Program-made: the position numbers and the translations under genes
Shown here: positions 44,969 to 53,659 of the stretch, piece after piece
How positions within the stretch are numbered: position 1 is the first letter of the stretch
How the letters are laid out: each line of letters begins with the position of its first letter
The notes under the pieces: model-generated
The model's input: the letters and a program-made list of their open reading frames with translations, nothing else
Told to the model about the DNA's origin: nothing
Database searches by the model: none
Assembly: GCA_035635555.1 (NCBI GenBank)
Contig: DASQAT010000013.1
Location: 62,001-126,000, forward strand
DNA length: 64,000 bases
Origin: Candidatus Dormiibacterota bacterium
GTDB lineage: Bacteria > Acidobacteriota > Polarisedimenticolia > Gp22-AA2
Direction of reading: 5' to 3'

Positions 44969-46957
44969 ATGTCGAGAGATGCCCGGACTGTCCGCAACCA
45001 GGAAAATGGCCAAGCGTTCTGGGGCAATCTCTTCCGCGGCGCCACTCTGGCCCTGGCCACGGCTCTTGCCCTCGCACTGTCGTTCTCTCCTGTGCTTGCC
45101 GCGAAGGGCGGCAAGGCAGGAGTCGCTTCGGACCTGCAGGAGAAGGTGCAGAAGGAGTCCCCCTCCAACAGCGTCCGCGTTCTCGTCAACCTGAACGGCG
45201 GCGACCCTCTTGCCGTCGCCGGCAAGATCAAGGAGTTGGGCGGGAGGGTCCGCAGGCACTTCCGTAACGTCGGCGTGATGGTCGTGGATCTGCCGCTCGG
45301 GGCGGTGGACTCTCTCGCGCAGATCGAAGGTCTCGATTACGTCGCCCCTGATCGTCCTGTCACGGGTCTGGCGAGCCAGCTCGAAACGACGACCGGCGCG
45401 GCGCTTGCCTATGGTGGAACCACCAGCCTCTGGAATTTCTCCGGCATCGATGGTTCCGGCGTGGGCGTGGCGGTCCTCGACTCGGGAATCGACCCGTCCC
45501 ATGTCGATCTCCGGGACGAAACCAAGGGAATACGGCGGGTCGTGTTCTCCTGGGACTTCACCGGCCGCGGCAGCCTGGACGACCCCTACGGCCATGGCAC
45601 GCACATCGCCGGGATCATCGCGGGCGACGGCAGCGCCTCGTACACGGCCGGCCGCGACTACACCGGCATGGCGCCGGGCGCGAGCCTGATCAACTTCAAG
45701 GTCCTGGACGAGAGGGGTCACGGCTACATCAGCAGCGTCGTGGCCGCCATCGACCAGGCGATCTCGCTCCGGAACGTCTACAACATCAAGGTCATCAATC
45801 TGTCGCTGGCGGCCCCCCCGATCGATTCGTACGTCAACGACCCGATGTGCCGCGCGGTGGAGCGCGCCGCCAGGGCCGGCATCGTCGTGGTGGCCGCGGC
45901 CGGAAACTTCGGACAGGACTCGAACGGCAACAAGGTCTACGGAGGCATCACCTCCCCCGGCATCTCGCCGTCGGCGATCACGGTCGGCGCGACCTTGACG
46001 CGCGGCACCGACATCCGGTCGGATGACATCGTCGCACCGTACTCCTCGCGCGGCCCCACGCTGTCGCACACGACCGACCCCGTCTCGGGCCAGGTCGTGT
46101 ACGACGATCTCGCGAAGCCGGATCTGGTCGCCCCCGGCACGCGCATCGTGTCGCTCGAGCGCAGCAGCAACTACCTTGTGGCGAGCTATCCGGTCCTGCA
46201 TGTCGACACGGGGAACAACGTCAACAACAAGAGCCGCTACATGGTCCTGACCGGCACCTCGATGGCCACCGGCGTGGTCTCGGGAGCCGTGGCGCTGATG
46301 GCGCAGGCGAACCCCGGTCTGACTCCGAACCAGGTCAAGGCGATCCTGATGTACTCGGCCCAGATCATGGACGGTCCGGACCTCTTCGAGCAGGGTGCCG
46401 GAATGCTCAACGTGGACGGCGCCGTCCGGCTGGCGAAGTCGATGAGCCGTTACGCGTACGCCCTCCCGGCCGGCGCGACGCTCATGCCAGCGGGGCTGCC
46501 GACGCCGCAGAGCATCATCGCCGGCGAGACCTGCCTGTGGAGCCAGAGCCTGATCTGGGGTGGCGGAATGCTCCGCGGCGATGCGGCGCTGTCGAACCAG
46601 CAGCTCGCCTACGCGCAGTCGCTCATCTGGGGGATCGGTCGCTTTGATTCGTGGGGACTGGGCGTCACGTACTACGACGGTCTGTACTCCGATTCGTACG
46701 TCGTGTCCGGCAGTAACAACCAGTGGAATTACGTCACCTGGAGCGACGGCACACCCACCTCGAGCGGACTCATCTGGAACGAGCGCCTGTACGGCTCGGG
46801 TCTCATCTGGGGAAACCAGCTCATCTCGAACGACTTCTTCAATGTCGGACCGACAAGCCTGATCTGGGGTATCGCCGGCTATGGCGGCTACGACATGGGC
46901 CTCATCTGGACGCTGCGAGACTGCGGTCTCATCTGGGGGAACGCCGATGCCTGGTAA
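44969..46957 (+). CDS. Secreted S8 subtilisin-like serine protease with C-terminal LIW repeats
   Basis: A 662-residue protein. A signal peptide (residues about 20-45, ALATALALALSFSPVLAA) and an inhibitor-I9-like propeptide precede the subtilase domain with D171 (AVLDSGID), H209 (GHGTHIAG) and S431 (GTSMATGVVSG). From about residue 525 to the end, seven LIW repeats recur: QSLIWGGG, QSLIWGIG, SGLIWNER, SGLIWGNQ, TSLIWGIA, MGLIWTLR, CGLIWGNA. The role of the tail is unknown. AGGAGG stands eight bases before the ATG. The sigma-54 promoter and c-di-GMP riboswitch upstream imply lifestyle-dependent expression. The membrane gene follows at once. Confidence 0.92.
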   Translation: MSRDARTVRNQENGQAFWGNLFRGATLALATALALALSFSPVLAAKGGKAGVASDLQEKVQKESPSNSVRVLVNLNGGDPLAVAGKIKELGGRVRRHFRNVGVMVVDLPLGAVDSLAQIEGLDYVAPDRPVTGLASQLETTTGAALAYGGTTSLWNFSGIDGSGVGVAVLDSGIDPSHVDLRDETKGIRRVVFSWDFTGRGSLDDPYGHGTHIAGIIAGDGSASYTAGRDYTGMAPGASLINFKVLDERGHGYISSVVAAIDQAISLRNVYNIKVINLSLAAPPIDSYVNDPMCRAVERAARAGIVVVAAAGNFGQDSNGNKVYGGITSPGISPSAITVGATLTRGTDIRSDDIVAPYSSRGPTLSHTTDPVSGQVVYDDLAKPDLVAPGTRIVSLERSSNYLVASYPVLHVDTGNNVNNKSRYMVLTGTSMATGVVSGAVALMAQANPGLTPNQVKAILMYSAQIMDGPDLFEQGAGMLNVDGAVRLAKSMSRYAYALPAGATLMPAGLPTPQSIIAGETCLWSQSLIWGGGMLRGDAALSNQQLAYAQSLIWGIGRFDSWGLGVTYYDGLYSDSYVVSGSNNQWNYVTWSDGTPTSSGLIWNERLYGSGLIWGNQLISNDFFNVGPTSLIWGIAGYGGYDMGLIWTLRDCGLIWGNADAW

Positions 46958-46985
46958 GGCGATGGACACCCGGAGAGACGACGAT

Positions 46986-47699
46986 ATGAAAGGCAACGTC
47001 TTCATCGGTGTGGTGGCGGCAGCCGGCGCGGCGGTCCTCGGCCAGAGCCTCTATCATCTGGTCACAGGCGGGTTCGAAACGAAGGACCTGGCCTGGCTGG
47101 GGATCGCGCTCCTGACGCTTCTGGTCGGCCGGCTCTCCGTCAAGCTGCCGCTGCCACACTGCCGGGTGTCGTTCTCGGACGCCTTCATCTTTCTCTCGGT
47201 GATGGTTTTCGGAGGCGATCTGGCGACGCTGACCGCGGCCCTCGACGGCTTCGCCTCCTCCAGCCGCGCGAAGGGGGAACTGCACAAGAGGGTCTTCAAT
47301 ATCGCGGGCATGGCCCTGTCGATCAACCTGGCGGCGCGCGTGTTCGGTGCGCTGGCTCCTCAAGAGGGGCTGTGGGCGGCGCGCATGACCCTCGCGAATC
47401 TCCTTCTGCCGGTCGCGGCGCTGGCCCTGGCACAGTACGCTCTCAACACGGCTCTGGTGTCGGGCGTCGTGGCGCTCAAGGAACACCAGTCGGTCGTGGC
47501 GATCTGGCAGGAATCTTCGCCCTGGGCCGGCACGGCCTATCTGGCCGGCTCGGTTGCCGCCGCCATAGTTTTCCTTGTCGTCCGGGAGCTGGGGGTCGTT
47601 TCCACCTTCGCGATTCTCCCGTTCCCGGGTATCCTGTACCTTACCTACCGCGCCTGTCTGGATCGGCTGGTGAGGACGAAAGGGGGGATGACCCTCTAG
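46986..47699 (+). CDS. Polytopic membrane protein resembling the sensory N-terminus of c-di-GMP enzymes
   Basis: A 237-residue protein with about seven hydrophobic segments (KGNVFIGVVAAAGAAVLGQS, LAWLGIALLTLLVGRLSV, SFSDAFIFLSVMVFGGDLAT, and so on to ILPFPGILYLTY). The pattern resembles MASE-type membrane domains that precede HD-GYP or GGDEF modules, but no output domain follows in frame. The ATG at 46986 has CGGAGAG eight bases ahead; ATG 46962 is also possible. It lies 28 bases after the protease, so it shares that transcript, and a strong terminator follows it. Confidence 0.7.
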   Translation: MKGNVFIGVVAAAGAAVLGQSLYHLVTGGFETKDLAWLGIALLTLLVGRLSVKLPLPHCRVSFSDAFIFLSVMVFGGDLATLTAALDGFASSSRAKGELHKRVFNIAGMALSINLAARVFGALAPQEGLWAARMTLANLLLPVAALALAQYALNTALVSGVVALKEHQSVVAIWQESSPWAGTAYLAGSVAAAIVFLVVRELGVVSTFAILPFPGILYLTYRACLDRLVRTKGGMTL

Positions 47700-47747
47700 G
47701 CGAATGTGCTGAGTTGTTGAGCTGACACGCAGGCGACCCCTGCGGAT

Positions 47748-47782
47748 GCCGGCCCCGTGGCAGCGGGGCCGGCTCTTTTTTT
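47748..47782 (+). terminator. Rho-independent terminator
   Basis: Perfect 10-bp stem GCCGGCCCCG/CGGGGCCGGC (47748-47757 and 47764-47773), six-base loop, then TC and seven T. It closes the protease-membrane protein transcript. Confidence 0.95.
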
Positions 47783-48098
47783 GGAAGCCGGCCGTGTCTG
47801 GAGTGGTTCCCGCGAGCGCTGGCCGGATGAACCCTGTGTGCAGAATCCGCACAAACACATGAACGCGTGGCGCTGGCTGGACACGTCCCGCAAACGGCAA
47901 ATCTCCTCATCGCAACAGTTGAGCGGCCGTCGGCGGACCGCCGTTGCGGCGTGTACGGGAAGACCTCAGGAGAAGTGGAGATTCTCATCGCAGGCCGCGA
48001 CAGGCGATCATCATTTCATCCATATACGGTGCCGCTAACCGGCGTGTCCTCATCATTTGGGTACGGCCGGCCGGGGCCAGGGAAGGTGGGACGAGCCG
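47783..48098. other. Intergenic region upstream of second sigma-54 promoter
   Basis: 316 bases without a supported gene. No second GEMM motif was found here. It would be the place for enhancer-binding-protein sites of the following sigma-54 type promoter. Confidence 0.5.
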
Positions 48099-48113
48099 TG
48101 GCACGCCCGTTGC
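48099..48113 (+). promoter_or_regulatory. Sigma-54 (RpoN) type promoter ahead of the HD-GYP/GGDEF gene
   Basis: TGGCACG (48099-48105), four bases, TTGC (48110-48113); GG and GC are ten bases apart. Transcription would start near 48125, which rules out the in-frame ATGs at 48115 and 48121 as starts and favours ATG 48256. Confidence 0.72.
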
Positions 48114-48191
48114 GATGGTAATGAGTCCGACGGCGCTCCGTCCGGCTCCTTCCCCCCCCGGGCAGGCCGGTGGACGCCGCAGGGGTACCGA

Positions 48192-48227
48192 GCCGGCCGG
48201 ACCGTCCGGAGAGGCGGTCCGGCCGGC
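48192..48227 (+). promoter_or_regulatory. Perfect 13-bp hairpin in the 5' leader of the HD-GYP/GGDEF gene
   Basis: GCCGGCCGGACCG (48192-48204) pairs without mismatch to CGGTCCGGCCGGC (48215-48227) around a ten-base loop. No T-run follows. It ends 28 bases before the start codon, so it may influence translation or RNA stability. Confidence 0.6.
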
Positions 48228-48255
48228 GCACGCCACGGAGCAGCACAAGGAGAAC

Positions 48256-50391
48256 ATGCAGATCAGCGGACCGGGAGGAAGGCTCTATCTCATGGCCGTG
48301 GCGGCGGCCGGAGCGGCCCTGGCGGGGACCGCCGCGGCGGCGATGTCGCTCCTCCTGATCGGGCAGATCGGGATCGTTTCAAGCGTGATGGTCCCTCCAA
48401 TCCTGCTGCTCGCGGTCCTGGTCTATCGCTCGTACAAGCGGCAGGTTACGGAAAATCTGAAGCGGCTCGACGACCTGATGCAGGTGCATCTCTCCACCAT
48501 CGAGGCGCTGGCTCTGGCAATCGATGCGAAGGACCCGCATACGCAGGGACACACCCGACGCGTGCAGTCGTACGCGCTCGAGCTCGCGCGGAGGCTGCGC
48601 ATCGCCCGGCAGGACTACGAAGCGGTGCGCGCGGCGTCGCTCTTGCACGACATCGGCAAGCTCGCCATCCCCGACCACCTGCTGAACAAGCCCGGGAAGC
48701 TCTCGGACATCGAGTACCAGAAGGTGAAGGCGCATCCGGCGGTGGCTGCGGACATCCTGGCGAACGTGCACTTTCCCTATCCCGTCCTGCCGGCTGTGCG
48801 GCATCACCACGAGCGCTGGGACGGGTCGGGTTACCCCGACGGCCTGCGCGGAGAGGAGATCCCGCTCGCGGCGCGGATCCTCGCCGTCGCCGACTCGTTC
48901 GAGGCGCTGACCTCGGACCGCGCCTGGCGCGGGCGCAAATCTCCCGAAGAAGCGTGCAGCCTGATCGAGGCCTGGTCGGGGATCCAGTTCGACCCTGCGG
49001 TGGTGACCGTGCTGCGCTCGCACCTCCCCGAGGTGATCGGCGCCGTCAGCGCGGCTCCGGACCCGCCGCGGAACGCCGCCGCCGCGGCGCGGGCGCACCT
49101 CGAGGAGGCGCTGGCGCGTCTTGACTCGACCGGTATCTGGAACGGGACCCCTCCGGTTGCGGCGGATCCGGGCGGATTCGGCGACAGCCTGCACCGCAGC
49201 ATCGGTGCTGAGGGAACCCGGGTGCCCCAGGTCCCCGGCGGACCGGCGGGTACGTCTCCGCCCGCCGAGGGGCAGACGAGCGTCTGGCTGGAGAGGGACA
49301 CGACCGGCGCCATCGTCGGTCGCCAGACCTCGGTCCTGAGCAGCATCTCGTCGGCGCACAGGGAGGTCTACGCGCTCTATGAGATCGCCCAGACCCTCGG
49401 ATCGTCGCTGCGCCTTTCGGAAGTCCTGGACCTGGTGGCGACGAAGATCGGCCAGCTGGTGCCGTACCGCACCTGCGTCATTTATCTCCTGGAGGACGAC
49501 GGCGAGAGCCTGTCGGCGCGCTTCGTGTCCGGCGCGAACCTCGAGCACCTGCGCGGACGATCCGTGCGCCTCGGAGAGGGGATCACCGGATGGGCCGCGA
49601 GCCAGAGGAGCAACCGGTTCTCCAACAGCCCCGACCTCGATTTGTCGGGGGCCGAGGTCGACCTCTCGGAGTACTCGACCGTCGCCGCCTTTCCGCTGAT
49701 CCACGACGGCAAGGTCCTGGGGGTCATCACGCTGCACTTCCCGAAGGCGGTCCCCTGCCTGGACGATCACATCCGGATGATGGACATCATCGCCAAGCTC
49801 GCGGCCGCCGCCATCTTCAACGGCACCATCTTCGCCGAGACGCAGGAGTCGGCGCTCACGGACATCCTGACCAACCTGCCGAACTCGCGTTACCTGCGTC
49901 AGATCTTCGAGCAGGAGAAGGTGCGCTGCCAGCAGGCCGGCCAGCCGATGGCCCTCCTCGAAGCCGATCTCGACAGCTTCAAGGCGATCAACGACCGCTA
50001 CGGCCACAGCGTCGGAGATCGCTACCTTGCCGAAGTCAGCCGCGTCCTCAAGAGCCACCTGCGCGAGCGCGACATCCTGGTGCGTCTGTCGGGTGACGAG
50101 TTCGCGGCCCTTCTCCCCATGACCGGCTTCGCGCAGGCCGCGCTTTTGGCCGAGCGCCTGCAGCAGTCGGTCGACCTGTTCACGCTGCGTCTCGAGGAGG
50201 GGAAGGTGGCGCGCTCCGGTCTTTCGATCGGCATCGCCCTCTACCCGATGGACGGCGAGGGGTTCGAGGACCTCCTGGTGCGCGCCGATCACAACATGTA
50301 CCAGAACAAGGCGACCCGCAAGAACGCGCGCCTCGAGCGCGCCCCCAACATCGTCCCATTCCCGATCAAGAATCCGGGCAAGGCAGGCTAG
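48256..50391 (+). CDS. HD-GYP / GAF / GGDEF protein (dual c-di-GMP phosphodiesterase-diguanylate cyclase)
   Basis: A 711-residue protein. Two N-terminal TM helices (residues about 10-55) come first. The HD-GYP domain has H99, HD at 131-132 (HDIGK) and HHHERWDGSGYPDGL (183 onward), all intact. A GAF-like domain covers roughly residues 365-515. A GGDEF domain follows with DLDSFKAINDRYGHSVGD, the active-site variant SGDEF (612-616) and an inhibitory I-site RERD (603-606) at the canonical five-residue distance. Both c-di-GMP synthesis and breakdown therefore look possible. ATG 48256 is chosen because AAGGAG lies just upstream and the sigma-54 type start site lies before it. Confidence 0.9.
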   Translation: MQISGPGGRLYLMAVAAAGAALAGTAAAAMSLLLIGQIGIVSSVMVPPILLLAVLVYRSYKRQVTENLKRLDDLMQVHLSTIEALALAIDAKDPHTQGHTRRVQSYALELARRLRIARQDYEAVRAASLLHDIGKLAIPDHLLNKPGKLSDIEYQKVKAHPAVAADILANVHFPYPVLPAVRHHHERWDGSGYPDGLRGEEIPLAARILAVADSFEALTSDRAWRGRKSPEEACSLIEAWSGIQFDPAVVTVLRSHLPEVIGAVSAAPDPPRNAAAAARAHLEEALARLDSTGIWNGTPPVAADPGGFGDSLHRSIGAEGTRVPQVPGGPAGTSPPAEGQTSVWLERDTTGAIVGRQTSVLSSISSAHREVYALYEIAQTLGSSLRLSEVLDLVATKIGQLVPYRTCVIYLLEDDGESLSARFVSGANLEHLRGRSVRLGEGITGWAASQRSNRFSNSPDLDLSGAEVDLSEYSTVAAFPLIHDGKVLGVITLHFPKAVPCLDDHIRMMDIIAKLAAAAIFNGTIFAETQESALTDILTNLPNSRYLRQIFEQEKVRCQQAGQPMALLEADLDSFKAINDRYGHSVGDRYLAEVSRVLKSHLRERDILVRLSGDEFAALLPMTGFAQAALLAERLQQSVDLFTLRLEEGKVARSGLSIGIALYPMDGEGFEDLLVRADHNMYQNKATRKNARLERAPNIVPFPIKNPGKAG

Positions 50392-50511
50392 GAAACCACC
50401 CGCCCGCGTCGACCTTCCCCTCCAAACGCCTGCGCCGCCGGCCGTGCTACCCTCTCACGCCGTTCCGCCCGGTGTCGCTCTCCGTGCGCGGAATCGAAGA
50501 AGGAGGTGCGG

Positions 50512-51816
50512 TTGACCGTCTTCCGGAGGCTCGCCGGGCTCGCGATCGTCGCGTTCGCCGTGCTCGCTCTTCATTGCGCTGGGCCGGCGGTCGGCCGGTC
50601 GGCGTCCGCCGACCGGAGCGCCGTTCTGTTCATCGGCGATGGCATGGGACCGGCGTACGTGACGGTGACGCGTGTGGCGCGCGGCGGGCCGGGAAGCCGG
50701 CTGCGGATCGACGCGCTTCCCTACACGGCGCTGTCGCTGACGCACTCCGCCGACAGCCCGGTCACCGACTCGGCGGCGGCCGCCAGCGCCATGGCGTGTG
50801 GCCAGAAGACGGTGAACGGGGTCCTGTGCGAAGACGGGACTGCGATCTACCAGAAACGGGACGGCAGGAGGCTCGAGCCGATCGCCGTGTGGGCCCGCAA
50901 GCGCGGACTGCGCGTCGGCCTGGTCACCACGACCACGGTGACGCACGCCACGCCGGCTGCGTTCTACGCCAACGCGCGGGATCGGGACGACGAGGGGGGG
51001 ATCGCGAAACAGACGATCGGCTCCGGCTTCGATGTCATCCTGGGCGGCGGCCGGAAGTTCTTCCCGCAGGACCTGAGGGCGGAGGCTCAAAAGGAGGGGT
51101 GGACGATCGTCGAGACGGCCGAGGCGCTCCGCGCCATCGGCGACCTCGGCTCGCACGTGCTCGGTCTGTTCGCTGAAAGCCATCTTCCCTACCAGCCGGA
51201 GATCGAGGCGGCGAGGAAGAAGGGGACGGACGCGGGGGAACCGTCAGCCGCCCGGACGGCGCCGACGCTCCCGGAGATGTCGCGCTTCGCCATCGACATC
51301 CTCAAGGCGAGCGGCCGGCCGTTCTTCCTGATGGTGGAGGGGGGGCGCATCGATCACGCCGGGCACGACAACTGGGCCCGTACCCTCGTCGACGAGACCG
51401 CCGCTTTCGACGAGGCGATAGGCTACGCCATCGACACGCTCGATCCGAAGACGACCCTCGTCCTGGTCACGGCCGATCACGAGACAGGCGGCCTGGCGTT
51501 GAACGGCTACCCGGACGAGAAGGACGGGATCTGGTCGACCTACCGCGATCCTCAGGCCGGGAGAGGGGACGAGCCGTACCCGGTGGTGACCTTCACGAGC
51601 GGTCCCGGGACGAAGAGGCAGACGGAGAAGCCGCCGCACGGATCGGACGACCCCCGACCCTCCGGAATCTCCCTCGGCAGCGCCGCGCACACAGGAGTGG
51701 ACGTCGCGCTTTACGCCTGGGGCGCGGGGGCGGAGCGTGTGCACGGGACGCTCGAAAACACCGCGATCTACACGATCCTGAAGGACCACCTCGAAGGGCG
51801 GACGCCGAGGCCCTGA
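50512..51816 (+). CDS. Alkaline phosphatase (PhoA family)
   Basis: A 434-residue exported enzyme. After a signal peptide (RRLAGLAIVAFAVLALHCAGP) come VLFIGDGMGPAYVT, the phosphoserine site SPVTDSAAAASAMACGQKT, GGRIDHAGHDNWA, TADHETGG and HTGVDVALYAWG, the zinc and magnesium ligands of PhoA. It releases phosphate from monoesters in the periplasm. TTG 50512 is preferred: AAGGAGG stands five bases upstream, whereas the GTG at 50506 overlaps that ribosome site. No Pho box was identified. Confidence 0.92.
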   Translation: MTVFRRLAGLAIVAFAVLALHCAGPAVGRSASADRSAVLFIGDGMGPAYVTVTRVARGGPGSRLRIDALPYTALSLTHSADSPVTDSAAAASAMACGQKTVNGVLCEDGTAIYQKRDGRRLEPIAVWARKRGLRVGLVTTTTVTHATPAAFYANARDRDDEGGIAKQTIGSGFDVILGGGRKFFPQDLRAEAQKEGWTIVETAEALRAIGDLGSHVLGLFAESHLPYQPEIEAARKKGTDAGEPSAARTAPTLPEMSRFAIDILKASGRPFFLMVEGGRIDHAGHDNWARTLVDETAAFDEAIGYAIDTLDPKTTLVLVTADHETGGLALNGYPDEKDGIWSTYRDPQAGRGDEPYPVVTFTSGPGTKRQTEKPPHGSDDPRPSGISLGSAAHTGVDVALYAWGAGAERVHGTLENTAIYTILKDHLEGRTPRP

Positions 51817-51862
51817 GCCGGACGGCCCCGGCAAGTGCCATGCCGCGAACGCCGCGCGAGCC

Positions 51863-52726
51863 CTACGACGCGGCCCGCACGGTCGACTCCTCCCGTACGT
51901 GGTTCGTGGCCCGCCGGAACGCGGTTCTGTACGCCGCGAGCAGGAGGAGGCTCGCGCCGAAGGTCCCGACGATCGTGGCCCCCGTCGGAAGATCGAGAAG
52001 GAACGAGAAAGAGACTCCCGCCGCAGAAACGAGAGTGCCCATGGTCCAGCCGATGGCGAGACGCGGTCCCAGCCGTTCGGCGAACAGCATGGCGGCCACC
52101 GAGGGAACGATGAGGAAGCAGAAGACGAGCAGCACGCCCGCGATGGCCACGGAGGAAGTCACCACGAAGCCGAACGAAACATAGAACAGGAAATCCCAGA
52201 ACTTGACGTTCCAGCCGCGCTTCTCGGCCTCCGCCTCGTTCATCGAGATGAGCAGGAACCGGTCGCGGAAGATGTAATGGAACACGCCGACCAGCGAGTA
52301 GAGGACGGCGGTCTTGAAGAGCTCCGGCCAGGTGACCGACAGGATGTTTCCGACCAGCATCTCCTTCAGGTGCTCGGTCTCCTGGGTCGCCTTGGACATC
52401 AGCAGGATCGCGACGGCCGCCGAGACGGCATAGACGATGCCGATGATCGCTTCCTGCGGTATCCGCGTCTTGCGATGCACGCGCGAGACCGCGAAGATCG
52501 CGGCGCCGAGGAAAGTGAACCCCAGCGAGAACAGGTAGGCCTCGCCGGCGTGCAGGTCGTAACCGGCCAGATAGGCCACGGTGGTCCCGAGAGCGGCGAT
52601 CTGCGCAAGCGACAGGTCGACGAAGATCACGCCGCGCTCCACGACGTGCACGCCGAGGTAGGCGTGAATCCCGGTCAGGATCAGGCTGGCGACAAAAGCC
52701 GGCAGGAGGATCTCGAAGATGCTCAT
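51863..52726 (-). CDS. ABC-3 family metal permease (ZnuB/MntB-like)
   Basis: A 287-residue membrane protein with eight or so helices. It has family features such as FVASLILTGIHAYLGVHVVE, FVDLSLAQIAALGTTVAYL, RIPQEAIIGIVYAVSAAVAI and VAGVLLVFCFLIVPSVAAML-like segments (VAIAGVLLVFCFLIVPSVAA). Such permeases import zinc or manganese. The ATG overlaps the stop of the binding-protein gene (ATGA). No ATPase gene of the ZnuC type is adjacent. Confidence 0.9.
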   Translation of the reverse strand: MSIFEILLPAFVASLILTGIHAYLGVHVVERGVIFVDLSLAQIAALGTTVAYLAGYDLHAGEAYLFSLGFTFLGAAIFAVSRVHRKTRIPQEAIIGIVYAVSAAVAILLMSKATQETEHLKEMLVGNILSVTWPELFKTAVLYSLVGVFHYIFRDRFLLISMNEAEAEKRGWNVKFWDFLFYVSFGFVVTSSVAIAGVLLVFCFLIVPSVAAMLFAERLGPRLAIGWTMGTLVSAAGVSFSFLLDLPTGATIVGTFGASLLLLAAYRTAFRRATNHVREESTVRAAS

Positions 52727-53649
52727 GCCTTGGCCTTCATGGCGGCGACGAACGCGCCGATGTTGGAATCGAAGAGCGCGAAGTAGTCCTTGATTTCCGG
52801 CAGCCCCCCCACCGAGGGATAGAAGTTGAGCACGGTGGCGCCGGACTTCTCCCCGATGAACTTGGGAGTCTTGAGATCGAAGTACGGCTCGACGAGAATC
52901 ACCGGGATCTTGTCGGTCATGATCAGATTGATGATCTCCAGTGTGTGCGAAGGGGTGGGCGGGATGCCGGGCTTCGGCTCGACGTGTCCGGCGATGACGA
53001 GACCGAAGCGGCGCGCGAAGTTCGGCCACGAATCGTGGAAGGTCACGATCTTGGCCCCGTTATACGGCGCCATCTTTGCGGTCCACTCTTTTTCCTTCTC
53101 CGTGAGCCTGCCCTCGAAGGCCGCGAGGTTGGCCGCATAGGCCTCCCGGCCGGCCGGATCGAGCTCCGTCAGCTTCGCGGCGATCGACCTCGCGATGACG
53201 CGGCCGTTCTCGGGGTCCGTCCAGTAGTGCGGGTTCCCGTAGGGATGAACGTCCCCCATCGCCCGGGTCACCTGCTGCACGGGGCGGTTCAGGATTTCAC
53301 AGCCGGTCGACGCGTCGAGGTAACCGGGCGATCCGGGATGGATCTTTCCGTTGCGGCTCTGATCGAGGAGCGGCGGGAGGTAGCCGATCTCGAGCTCGAG
53401 CCCCGCGGCGACCAGCAGGTCGGCATGCGACAGCTTCAGGATGAACGACGGCTTGGCATCGACGAAGTGCGGGTCCTGGTATCCCTTCACGAGGGCGAAC
53501 GTTTCGATGCGGTTTCCGCCCACGGCGTCGGCCAGGGAGGCAAGATCCTGAAGAGTCGTGACGACCTTCAACGCGGCGAAGGCCGATGTGCCAGGGATTC
53601 CAGCGAGAGCGAAGACGAGACCGGCGAGTACGAGCCTTGTTGGTTTCAT
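52723..53649 (-). CDS. Metal-binding periplasmic protein (ZnuA/TroA, cluster A-I)
   Basis: A 308-residue solute-binding protein. A signal peptide (RLVLAGLVFALAGIPGTSAFA) is followed by the cluster 9 fold with probable metal ligands in QDPHFVDAKPS, PYGNPHYWTDPEN, IVTFHDSWPNFARRFGLV and near ILVEPYFD. There is no His-rich loop of classical ZnuA, so zinc versus manganese cannot be decided. ATG 53649 is preferred because TGAGG stands eight bases upstream and the signal peptide begins there. Second-last gene of the metal operon. Confidence 0.9.
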   Translation of the reverse strand: MKPTRLVLAGLVFALAGIPGTSAFAALKVVTTLQDLASLADAVGGNRIETFALVKGYQDPHFVDAKPSFILKLSHADLLVAAGLELEIGYLPPLLDQSRNGKIHPGSPGYLDASTGCEILNRPVQQVTRAMGDVHPYGNPHYWTDPENGRVIARSIAAKLTELDPAGREAYAANLAAFEGRLTEKEKEWTAKMAPYNGAKIVTFHDSWPNFARRFGLVIAGHVEPKPGIPPTPSHTLEIINLIMTDKIPVILVEPYFDLKTPKFIGEKSGATVLNFYPSVGGLPEIKDYFALFDSNIGAFVAAMKAKA

Positions 53650-53659
53650 CGATTGGACC

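Noticed and set aside
47757-48038. Short open frames in the gap after the protease-membrane protein terminator
   Set aside because: One begins inside the terminator hairpin. None has a ribosome site or recognisable protein pattern.
47944-48255. Longer N-terminus for the HD-GYP/GGDEF protein (starts at 47944, 48115 or 48121)
   Set aside because: The sigma-54 type promoter would start transcription near 48125, the extra residues are Arg/Pro/Gly-rich, and AAGGAG precedes ATG 48256.
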